Shown piece after piece: positions 8,407 to 14,605 of a DNA stretch of 39,586 nt. Each line of letters opens with the position of its first letter. The first letter of the stretch is position 1. The translations under genes were made by a program, and so were the position numbers. The DNA is from Gemmatimonas sp. Lineage in GTDB: Bacteria > Gemmatimonadota > Gemmatimonadetes > Gemmatimonadales > Gemmatimonadaceae. The stretch is taken from NCBI GenBank assembly GCA_011390805.1, contig JAABRT010000028.1, forward strand, positions 1 through 39,586, in the 5' to 3' direction. The notes below the pieces were generated by a model. The model was not told the origin of the DNA and did no database searches. It was given only the letters and a program-made list of their open reading frames with translations.

Positions 8407-8820
8407 ATGCCGCCGAAAAAACGTTTGCTGGTTGTTGGTGACCGCGTGCTGATCAAACCCGAAGAAGGGGAGCAGCGCAGCAAGGTGGGGTTGTACCTGC
8501 CGGCAACGGCGGTGGACGCGCAGGCGGTGCAGGGCGGTACGATTGTGAATACGGGTCCGGGGCTGGCGTTGCCCGATCTGGGCGATCATTCCGACGAACC
8601 ATGGCGCACAGCCGGCGGTTCGGGACGGGAAGCCCGGTACGTGCCGATGCAGGCGCGCACGGGCGACTACGCGATTTTCTTCAAGAAGGCCGCGGTCGAG
8701 ATCACGTTCGACAATGAGCAGTATCTGGTGGTGCCGCAGGCGGCCATTCTCGCACTGGTGCGGGACGGGCTCGATCGCAGCACAGATGACGATGATGCAC
8801 CTGAGCCGTTTGACTTCTGA
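8407..8820 (+). CDS. GroES-like (Cpn10) protein with internal insert and acidic tail
   Basis: The best start is the ATG at 8407 (MPPKKRLLVVGDRVLIK); 19 further codons upstream in frame look non-coding. Canonical GroES is about 95 residues, this one 137. It keeps the opening DRVLIKPEE strand, a mobile-loop-like segment (EQRSKVGLYLP, where GroES has an IVL tripeptide), the GxIVNTGPG turn and the closing YLVVPQAAILALV strand. A segment of about 30 residues (~52-82) is inserted after the GxG turn, and the tail is a run of Asp residues. Such enlarged GroES relatives occur alongside a true groES elsewhere in genomes of several phyla. I infer a co-chaperonin paralogue or a chaperonin modulator; no groEL is adjacent. 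Confidence 0.75.
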   Translation: MPPKKRLLVVGDRVLIKPEEGEQRSKVGLYLPATAVDAQAVQGGTIVNTGPGLALPDLGDHSDEPWRTAGGSGREARYVPMQARTGDYAIFFKKAAVEITFDNEQYLVVPQAAILALVRDGLDRSTDDDDAPEPFDF

Positions 8821-8868
8821 CGCACGCGACGGTCGCGTACGGTCAACTATTTGGAGGAAGTGCCACAC

Positions 8869-9306
8869 ATGATGTATCCAGAGCAGATCGTTGCCCCAAT
8901 GCGTGAAGAGCTTACGCGTCTGGGCGTGCAGGAACTTCGCACCGCCGATGCAGTGCACGACAAGCTGGGCAAGGCGCAGGGCACGCAGCTGGTGATTGTG
9001 AACAGCGTGTGCGGATGTGCCGCTCGCAACGCGCGTCCGGCGGTGGCCATGGCACTGGCGGGGGAGAAGAAGCCTGACGCCAGCTACACCGTGTTTGCCG
9101 GCCAGGATGGCGATGCCACGCAGGTAGCGCGTGGTTATTTCACCGGCTATCCGCCCAGCTCTCCTTCGATAGCACTGCTGAAGGACGGCGATGTCGCGTT
9201 CATGTTGGAGCGCTGGCAGATTGAAGGCCGTACGGCGCAGGAGATCGCCGCCGATATGTCGGCCGCGTTTGAGAAGTATTGTGCGCAAACACCGGCTGAG
9301 GCGTAG
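8869..9306 (+). CDS. BrxA/BrxB-family bacilliredoxin
   Basis: The start is the ATG at 8869, ten bases after a strong GGAGGA (8853-8858); a TTG overlapping that site is rejected. The 145-residue protein matches the bacilliredoxin (YphP/YqiW, DUF1094) family: the N-terminal MMYPEQIVAPMREEL, the CxC active site Cys48-Gly-Cys50 in NSVCGCAARNARP, and a thioredoxin-like remainder with GYPPSSPSIALLKDG. In Firmicutes these proteins remove bacillithiol from S-bacillithiolated proteins. Homologues with the CGC motif also occur in phyla not known to make bacillithiol, so the thiol partner here is uncertain. It may share a transcript with the GroES-like gene 48 bases upstream, fitting a protein-quality or redox-stress theme. 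Confidence 0.92.
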   Translation: MMYPEQIVAPMREELTRLGVQELRTADAVHDKLGKAQGTQLVIVNSVCGCAARNARPAVAMALAGEKKPDASYTVFAGQDGDATQVARGYFTGYPPSSPSIALLKDGDVAFMLERWQIEGRTAQEIAADMSAAFEKYCAQTPAEA

Positions 9307-9312
9307 ACAGCA

Positions 9313-9618
9313 CTGACCGGCCCTCGACATATCCGTGTTGCTGGCCGGCTCCTTGCCGCCGCCGCCCTGATCGTCACAGTGACATTTGCCGTGTGGCTGT
9401 TTACGGGAGTGCCCAAGCCAGTGGAAGACGCACTGCGTGAGGCAGAGTTTGAACCATGCAAAAAACGCTTGACCACGGCGCGCGACGCGCGCGATACGGC
9501 GGCCATTGACGCGCTCGTAGTGAAGCCGCGATCGCGCTTCTCAGCGGCCGTTACCTGCGGGGGCCTGCGCGAGGCCATTGCGCAAGCCGGTACGGGGAAC
9601 AGCGCCGGCGAGCCCTAA
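9313..9618 (+). CDS. Small membrane-anchored protein, probable CTG start
   Basis: The coding-like frame runs from just after the bacilliredoxin stop to 9618 but has no ATG, GTG or TTG until 9379. Starting at 9379 cuts through a hydrophobic segment. Reading from the CTG at 9313 gives about 101 residues: a short basic N-terminus, a full transmembrane helix (~residues 12-32, ending WLFTGVPKP), and a charged extracytoplasmic part with two cysteines. I recognise no family. The stop overlaps, on the opposite strand, the stop of the ABC permease gene (9615-9618). The start is inferred from protein logic, not from a visible ribosome-binding site; read-through or re-initiation after the upstream TAG is another possibility. 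Confidence 0.5.
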   Translation: MTGPRHIRVAGRLLAAAALIVTVTFAVWLFTGVPKPVEDALREAEFEPCKKRLTTARDARDTAAIDALVVKPRSRFSAAVTCGGLREAIAQAGTGNSAGEP

Positions 9619-10907
9619 CGCCGCGTCACCCACTTCGCGAGTTCGCGCACGGTCGGGCGTTTACCGTACATGAGCAGGCCCACCCGGTATATGCGAGAGG
9701 CCAGCCACGTAGCGAAAATCGAAGCCGTGATCACTGAAGCAAGCGCCCCAGCCAGGTGCAGTGCCGGCACATCGGTCATCGACATGCGCATTGGCATCAC
9801 GATAGGCGCACTGAACGGCAGCAGGCTCAACGCTACGGCAATCGCGCCATCCGGTTGCATGAGGATGTTCTGCAGGAACATCACGCTTAGCAGCAGCAGC
9901 AATACGACGGGCATCTGGGCCTGCTGCGCTTCCTGCTCGCTGTTCACTGTGGCGCCGACGGCCGCGAATAAACCGGCGTAAAACAGAAATCCAAACACGA
10001 AGAACAACAGGATCACCACCCCGCCTGCCAGTCCGATATCGGGCATCGCGAAGGGAAGTCCACCCGCGTCGAATCGCGAGAGCACACGCTCGCGAACACT
10101 GTACATGATCCAACCCACGCTCACCCAGATCAGAATCTGGGTCAAACCGACGCTGCCAACGCCGATCACCTTGCCAACGAGCAGCCGGGATGGCGAGATG
10201 CTTGCCAGCACCACTTCGGCAACACGCGATTGCTTCTCTTCCAGCACGCCGCGCATGACGTTCAATCCATAAATGAAAATCGTCATGTACATGAGCATCG
10301 CCACACCAATACCGAACATCAGGCCGGCGAACGCGTTGCCGTCGCGTCGACCACGCTCCGACAGCCGCTCAGTCGTGACCGTGATGCTCACACCCGTGAT
10401 CTGGTCGCTGGTGGCGGCGTCGAGTCCGGCTGCCTCCATGCGCATCAGTTGAACCTGACGCTGCACAGATCGCTCCAGAGCCGACATTTCGAGCATAGCC
10501 GTGGTGTTCGTGCCCGCGTAGCGAGCGCTGCGACCGGCCAGCGTGGCTGAATCGAGCACCAGGTATCCACGCACGGAGTCGGCCAGCACCAGCGTGGTCG
10601 CTTGCTCTTCCGCTGCAGCGAGCGAGGCGGGCACGACGCGCTCAAGCCGAGCCTGACTGGTGCCTCCGCCGAGGCCCCCACCCAGCGCGGACGCCACGCG
10701 CTCACCGAGCGCCGTTGATGTCGCATCGAGAATCACAATACGCGACAAATCCTCCGGTCCCTTGGCGCGATCACGCGCCGTCAGTATTGACGGCAGGAAA
10801 AGCAGCGCGCCAAAGAGCACGGGGCCAAAGATCGTCGCGATGAGAAACCAGCGCGACCGAACCCGCTCCAGATACTCGCGCCGAACCACCGCCCAGAGCT
10901 TAGCCAT
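9615..10907 (-). CDS. ABC-2 type transporter permease (NatB-like)
   Basis: This 430-residue membrane protein is the permease partner of the ATPase gene immediately upstream; the two overlap by 8 bases. It starts with a cytoplasmic amphipathic stretch (LWAVVRREYLERVRSRWF) typical of ABC-2/NatB permeases, then TM1 (~20-38), a large extracytoplasmic domain (~40-205) and about five more helices between ~210 and 415. The EEKQSRVAEVVLASISPSR coupling segment follows the second helix, as in NatB and YhaP. Relatives export Na+ or unknown small molecules. Substrate is not predictable from sequence. The gene ends tail-to-tail with a + strand small gene, their stop codons overlapping. Confidence 0.88.
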   Translation of the reverse strand: MAKLWAVVRREYLERVRSRWFLIATIFGPVLFGALLFLPSILTARDRAKGPEDLSRIVILDATSTALGERVASALGGGLGGGTSQARLERVVPASLAAAEEQATTLVLADSVRGYLVLDSATLAGRSARYAGTNTTAMLEMSALERSVQRQVQLMRMEAAGLDAATSDQITGVSITVTTERLSERGRRDGNAFAGLMFGIGVAMLMYMTIFIYGLNVMRGVLEEKQSRVAEVVLASISPSRLLVGKVIGVGSVGLTQILIWVSVGWIMYSVRERVLSRFDAGGLPFAMPDIGLAGGVVILLFFVFGFLFYAGLFAAVGATVNSEQEAQQAQMPVVLLLLLSVMFLQNILMQPDGAIAVALSLLPFSAPIVMPMRMSMTDVPALHLAGALASVITASIFATWLASRIYRVGLLMYGKRPTVRELAKWVTRR

Positions 10908-11865
10908 GACCGGTCATTCCCGCTTCTACGTTGGTTGCACCCACGCGATCCAGAAAAATTCGATGCAGCGATGGACGCACCAGCTCAAAGCGCTCGATCT
11001 GGGCGCCCGCTGATACCAGCGCTGTCAGCAGTTCCGGAGCTGTGATACTCTCAGCCAACTCGACTTCCACCATTCGATGTGAATCGTCAACACGCGAGAC
11101 CAACCGACGATCGCGCATCACGGACTCGACAGCCGTTGTGGGGGACGACGAAAACGTGATCGTCACCATGCGAGCGGTGTGTTCCTCCCGCACATCCGTC
11201 ACTCGGCCATCCAGCACCACTTCACCGCGCGCGATGATGCACACCGAATCACACATGCGCTCTGCGTTGTCCATGATGTGGGTTGAGAAGATGACGGTCC
11301 GGCCAGCCTTGCGCAGGTCTACTACGGTGTCCTTGAGTGCCTGCGCGTTGATCGGGTCAAGACCGCTGAACGGTTCATCGAGCACCACCAGCTCGGGTTC
11401 GTGCAACAAGGCGCCTATGAACTGTACCTTTTGCTGCATACCGCGCGAGAGTTCGTCGACCTTTGCGTGACTCCAGTCTTCGGAGCTACTCTTGAGGCCG
11501 AGTCGTTCCAGCCAGCCATCGATGCGGCGGTCAGAATCGCGGGCCGACAGTCCCTTAAGCTCCCCCAGAAAACGGAGCACTCGGCGCACCTGCATCTTGC
11601 GATACAGCCCGCGTTCCTCGGGGAGGTATCCAATGCGGTCGACGATGTTCGGATCGTCGTGCGCTGCTCCGAGCACCCGGATGTCGCCCGAGTCAGGTGC
11701 GATGATATTGAGCAGCATTCGGATGGAGGTCGTCTTGCCTGCGCCATTGGGTCCGAGCAGTCCGTACACGGATCCACGGGGGACAGTGAGGGAGAGTTCG
11801 CGAACAGCAACGTGTCCGTCGTAGCGCTTCACGACCTGCCGGATAACAACGGCGGGTTCAGTCAT
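10900..11865 (-). CDS. ABC transporter ATP-binding protein (NatA-like)
   Basis: The 321-residue protein contains one complete ABC ATPase domain: Walker A GPNGAGKT (residues 38-45), an ABC signature LSRGM (139-143) that replaces the usual LSGGQ, Walker B LVVLDEP with Asp163 and Glu164, and the switch His in FSTHIMDNAERMCD. A C-terminal ~80-residue region, typical of exporters of the DrrA/NatA branch, follows. It overlaps the permease gene by 8 bases and would energise it; a homodimer with two permeases is expected. The ATG start at 11865 is shared across a 116-bp divergent region with the DUF1801 gene. Confidence 0.93.
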   Translation of the reverse strand: MTEPAVVIRQVVKRYDGHVAVRELSLTVPRGSVYGLLGPNGAGKTTSIRMLLNIIAPDSGDIRVLGAAHDDPNIVDRIGYLPEERGLYRKMQVRRVLRFLGELKGLSARDSDRRIDGWLERLGLKSSSEDWSHAKVDELSRGMQQKVQFIGALLHEPELVVLDEPFSGLDPINAQALKDTVVDLRKAGRTVIFSTHIMDNAERMCDSVCIIARGEVVLDGRVTDVREEHTARMVTITFSSSPTTAVESVMRDRRLVSRVDDSHRMVEVELAESITAPELLTALVSAGAQIERFELVRPSLHRIFLDRVGATNVEAGMTGHG

Positions 11866-11938
11866 GCGATGTTGTAGGATGAGGTTGTTTCAAACATAGT
11901 CGCCGTGCTCGCGAGTGCGGCTGATCACGCTCTACATT

Positions 11939-11968
11939 TAATGTTCCCTCACCTAATGTTCCCTCACC
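11939..11968. repeat. Perfect 15-bp tandem duplication in a divergent promoter region
   Basis: TAATGTTCCCTCACC occurs twice back to back (11939-11953 and 11954-11968), directly upstream of the ribosome-binding region of the DUF1801 gene. It is recent-looking because both copies are identical. It would change promoter-to-start spacing or duplicate a small operator. Confidence 0.85.
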
Positions 11969-11981
11969 GAGAGGCCAACCG

Positions 11982-12470
11982 ATGCAGAGCAAGGTGACAA
12001 GTGTAGCGCAGTATCTTGACGCGCTGCCGGAAGACCGGCGCGTCACGCTGAACGCAATCCGTGAAGTGATTCTGGCCAACCTCGATCCGGACGTCGAAGA
12101 GGGCATGCAGTACGGCATGATCGGCTACTTCGTGCCGCACCGCGTATTTCCGGCGGGCTACCAATGCGACCCCAAGCAGCCGCTGCCGTTTGCGGCGTTG
12201 GCGTCGCAGAAGCAGCACATGGCGCTCTACCTCATGACGGTCTACGCCTCAGGGGAGGAAGAAGCCTGGTTTCGCGAGCAGTGGGAAAAGACGGGCAAGA
12301 AGCTGAACATGGGCAAGAGCTGCGTGCGCTTTCGCAAACTCGAAGATGTGCCGCTTGATGTGATTGGTAAGGCGTTCAAGCGGGTCACGGCCAAGCAGCA
12401 CATCGCGCACTACTCAGCGGCTATTGCCGCCCCTCGCCCTGCCCGGAAGCCACGTCCACGTAAGGCTTGA
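11982..12470 (+). CDS. DUF1801 (YdhG/YjbR-type) protein
   Basis: This 162-residue protein matches the DUF1801 family: the N-terminal LDALPEDRRVTLNAIREVILANLDPDVEE, a central GMIGYFVP, and the SQKQHMALYLM strand. The last ~15 residues are a basic Pro/Arg/Lys tail (ARKPRPRKA). Family members fold like frataxin-related or YdhG proteins; Bacillus Fra was described as an iron chaperone, but most members have no proven role. The ATG at 11982 follows GAGAGG. Its last 50 bases overlap, on the opposite strand, the end of the CarboxypepD-domain gene, and the basic tail is encoded within that overlap, so the tail may be constrained by the other gene. Confidence 0.85.
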   Translation: MQSKVTSVAQYLDALPEDRRVTLNAIREVILANLDPDVEEGMQYGMIGYFVPHRVFPAGYQCDPKQPLPFAALASQKQHMALYLMTVYASGEEEAWFREQWEKTGKKLNMGKSCVRFRKLEDVPLDVIGKAFKRVTAKQHIAHYSAAIAAPRPARKPRPRKA

Positions 12471-13305
12471 CCCACAAACGCACCAGACCGCACGAACCCT
12501 GCGGAATCTGATACTGCAGCGCGAGTGGCGTGCCCACATTCGCGCGGAAGAACTCGATGGCTTCGACGTCGTCCACTGCAATGGCGTCTACATCGAGACC
12601 AACCTGCGGGAAGCCGGCGTTTACCGAGATGGCCGGCACGCACACCTGACGGAAACGATCGGGCATGCCAAAGTTCTGCCCCGGGTCTACGCTGCCGCGC
12701 TGCTCGGCCAGCGCACGATGCGCCTGCTGCAGATCGTAGGGGAAGTTGTTGATGTACTGACGTAGCAACAGCGTCACCGACGGCGCCCGTGACGCAGCAA
12801 TGCGATCGCGCGTGATGAGCCGACCCCACGCCTTCACGTCACGCGTAAACCAGGGCGCGGAGCCGATGCCGCCGCCAAATCCGCTCTCGGCGGTAACCTC
12901 TACTTCCGACAGCGTGACCGGCAGCATCTCCATTAAAAACTCTACCGGACGCGGCTCCTTCTGGTACTGCACGGTGATGGTCTGACGCGACGGCGCGTAA
13001 CCCATGCGGCGCACGTACAACCAGTAGTCGCCCCACCGCACCTCGGGAATGCGGAACACACCATTCACATCGGTGCGCACGGGCGTTTCGCGCTGGCTGA
13101 TGTACACCTCGGCGTTGGCCACGGGGAATCCGCCGGCGTCGCGCACGGTACCCGTTACGGTCTGTCGCGCGCCATCAGGATCCTGAGCCTGCAGCGACGC
13201 GGATGGCACAGCGACGGCTGACATGGCCAACAACGAGGCAACCAACGGGGCGAGCATCGCCGCACGAACGGCCGCGAACGACGCTGCAACTGACGTGGAA
13301 CGCAT
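12421..13305 (-). CDS. Secreted CarboxypepD-regulatory / TonB-plug-like protein
   Basis: The start is the ATG at 13305, eight bases after GGAGG; a longer reading that runs through the GC palindrome upstream is rejected. The 294-residue product has a signal peptide (~1-41, ending LQAQ), then a carboxypeptidase regulatory-like beta-sandwich (~46-130: VTGTVRDAGGFPVANAEVYI ... DVNGVFRIPEV). A plug-like region follows (~135-290) that opens with LSEVEVTAESG and ends in a domain with VDDVEAIEFFRANVGTP. This is the arrangement of the N-terminus of SusC/TonB receptors without any beta-barrel. Such barrel-less proteins are common in Gemmatimonadota-like genomes; their role is unknown. The gene is monocistronic as far as can be seen and converges with the DUF1801 gene. 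Confidence 0.75.
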   Translation of the reverse strand: MRSTSVAASFAAVRAAMLAPLVASLLAMSAVAVPSASLQAQDPDGARQTVTGTVRDAGGFPVANAEVYISQRETPVRTDVNGVFRIPEVRWGDYWLYVRRMGYAPSRQTITVQYQKEPRPVEFLMEMLPVTLSEVEVTAESGFGGGIGSAPWFTRDVKAWGRLITRDRIAASRAPSVTLLLRQYINNFPYDLQQAHRALAEQRGSVDPGQNFGMPDRFRQVCVPAISVNAGFPQVGLDVDAIAVDDVEAIEFFRANVGTPLALQYQIPQGSCGLVRLWVKPYVDVASGQGEGRQ

Positions 13306-13394
13306 CACGCGAACCTCCAGGAGGGATATGGCCTGATATACCGTGGGGCTCGATACGGGTTCCCTGGGTCGCGGGCGAACCGCGTGTGGTGCAT

Positions 13395-13548
13395 CTCCTC
13401 GTCCTTCAGTGCGGGCCGGAGTGCCGGGTCGGCGTTGGCGCCCACTGTCGGCCCGGGCGCGCCGGGAGCGGCGGGGCCGCCCGGCGCTGGCCGACAGAAG
13501 GCGCCGCTGCCGACCCGGCACTCCGGCTGGCCGGGGGACGACAGGAGC
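13395..13548. repeat. Large imperfect palindrome (fold-back hairpin), ~154 bp
   Basis: Nested inverted arms: CTCCT+CGTCC (13395-13404) with GGACG..AGGAG (13536-13547); a perfect 18-bp arm at 13416-13433 with 13509-13526; GGCGCC at 13437-13442 with 13500-13505; a 9-bp arm at 13445-13453 with 13489-13497; and a GC-rich inner hairpin between. The whole could fold into one long stem with small symmetrical internal loops. It begins 10 bases after the haemoglobin stop (minus strand), so it could end that operon, but no T-run is visible. It could equally be a mobile palindromic repeat. Confidence 0.85.
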
Positions 13549-13557
13549 TGGCCGCGC

Positions 13558-13950
13558 TTAGCTCTCCTGATTCCGCATGTGGTCCGCCACCACACGCAGC
13601 TTGGCTCCCAACTCCTTCTTGAGCGCGTCCGGCATGCCATGCTCGGCGATCGCGCGCTCCATGCACCACAGCCACTCGTCACGCTCACGCTTGCCAATGG
13701 CAAACGGAAAGTGACGCATGCGCAATCTCGGATGACCAAACTTCTCCACGTACACCGGCGGACCACCAAGCCAGCCGGTGAGATACATCTCAAGTTTGTC
13801 GCGCGACACTTTCAAGCTCTTCGCATGCAGCGCCCGCACATTCACCGCCTCTGGCTCGGTCTCCATCAAATCATAGAACCGATCAACCAGAGTCCTCACC
13901 CCAACGGCCCCACCCACCATCTCATAATGCGTCGTCACCACCTCACTCAC
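13558..13950 (-). CDS. Truncated haemoglobin, group II (TrHbO type)
   Basis: From the GTG at 13950 (GGAGG four bases upstream) the product has 130 residues. It shows the group II truncated globin pattern: VDRFYDLM with Tyr at B10, the segment LTGWLGGPPVYVEKFGHPRLRMRHFPF with the proximal F8 His in RMRHFPF, and the conserved G8 Trp in DEWLWCM. These 2-on-2 globins bind O2 tightly and are linked to NO or peroxide chemistry and redox signalling. Its start overlaps the end of the VTT membrane-protein gene by 8 bases (GTGAGTGA), so translation is likely coupled. A later in-frame ATG would remove only 10 residues. It is the last gene of a four-gene minus-strand operon and is followed by the large palindrome. 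Confidence 0.9.
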   Translation of the reverse strand: MSEVVTTHYEMVGGAVGVRTLVDRFYDLMETEPEAVNVRALHAKSLKVSRDKLEMYLTGWLGGPPVYVEKFGHPRLRMRHFPFAIGKRERDEWLWCMERAIAEHGMPDALKKELGAKLRVVADHMRNQES

Positions 13951-14605
13951 TGTGCCTCCGTGCCCTCTGTGGTAAATCAGTTGCAGTTGCCGTTGCAGTA
14001 ACCGACGTCTGAGCGTCCGCTGCGGCATCGCCCGGTTCATCGTCAGGCTCATCAACGCGCAACCCCAACGCCTCCTGCACCGCACGGGCCCCGAACTTCT
14101 GAATAGCCCATGAGAACAACAGCAATCGTACTGTGCGCGCCGCCGCCAGCGATCCAATAAACACCGCGTACGGCATGCCAAACGCACCCGCCGACACGGC
14201 CAGCAACTTGGTGCTGATGGGAGAAAACGCACTGCCCGCCACCAACAGCCAGCCGTATTTGGTAAGCAACTCCTGCGCTTCCTGCAGACCGCCCGCGTTG
14301 ATGCCGGTAAAGCGACCGATCGTTTCGGTGACCGCGGCCAGTGCATTGCCACCCAGATAGAAAAGCATCGAGCCGCCAACCACCGTGCCGGCTATCGCAA
14401 ACGCGGCCAAGCGATACGCGCGCTTGGGCTGCGCCAGCGCCAGCGGCAGATAGAACGCGTCGGAAAAACCGGGCACGATCAGGCTCTGCAAAAACCCGTA
14501 CGCAAACACCGCCGTCCCACTCCATCCGCGGTCGGCGATGCTGCGCAGTTTGTCGAAGCCACGTTGCAGGCGGCTCGCTGGTGCCGCCGCAACAGGTAGC
14601 GTCAC
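13943..14605 (-). CDS. VTT-domain (SNARE-associated/YqaA-like) inner-membrane protein
   Basis: The 220-residue protein starts at a GTG that overlaps the subtilase stop (GTGA, 14602-14605). Four to five hydrophobic stretches (~residues 30-190) and the conserved GSAFSPISTKLLAVSAGAFGM segment, where the family has a Pro within a re-entrant helix, place it in the VTT/DedA superfamily, YqaA-like branch. DedA relatives act in membrane homeostasis and undecaprenyl-phosphate flipping; YqaA itself is uncharacterised. The C-terminal ~35 residues are Asp/Ala/Thr-rich and end in RARRHSE, encoded within an interspersed repeat (13951-13978), so the tail may be a late extension. Confidence 0.82.
   Translation of the reverse strand: MTLPVAAAPASRLQRGFDKLRSIADRGWSGTAVFAYGFLQSLIVPGFSDAFYLPLALAQPKRAYRLAAFAIAGTVVGGSMLFYLGGNALAAVTETIGRFTGINAGGLQEAQELLTKYGWLLVAGSAFSPISTKLLAVSAGAFGMPYAVFIGSLAAARTVRLLLFSWAIQKFGARAVQEALGLRVDEPDDEPGDAAADAQTSVTATATATDLPQRARRHSE
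13951..13978. repeat. Copy of an interspersed CCTCCGTG/CTCTGTGGT-type repeat
   Basis: The stretch CCTCCGTGCCCTCTGTGGT (13955-13973) belongs to the same sequence type as the tandem block at 33467-33585 (CTCCGCG..CTCCGTGCCTCCGCGGT). Short repeats of this kind are scattered between genes in several phyla. Here it lies inside the last codons of the VTT gene and in the leader of the haemoglobin gene, where its complement supplies the GGAGG ribosome-binding site. Confidence 0.55.

Noticed and set aside
13306-13521. Longer N-terminus for the CarboxypepD-domain protein
   Set aside because: It would run through the large palindrome and encode Arg/Pro-rich sequence; GGAGG precedes the ATG at 13305 and a signal peptide follows.
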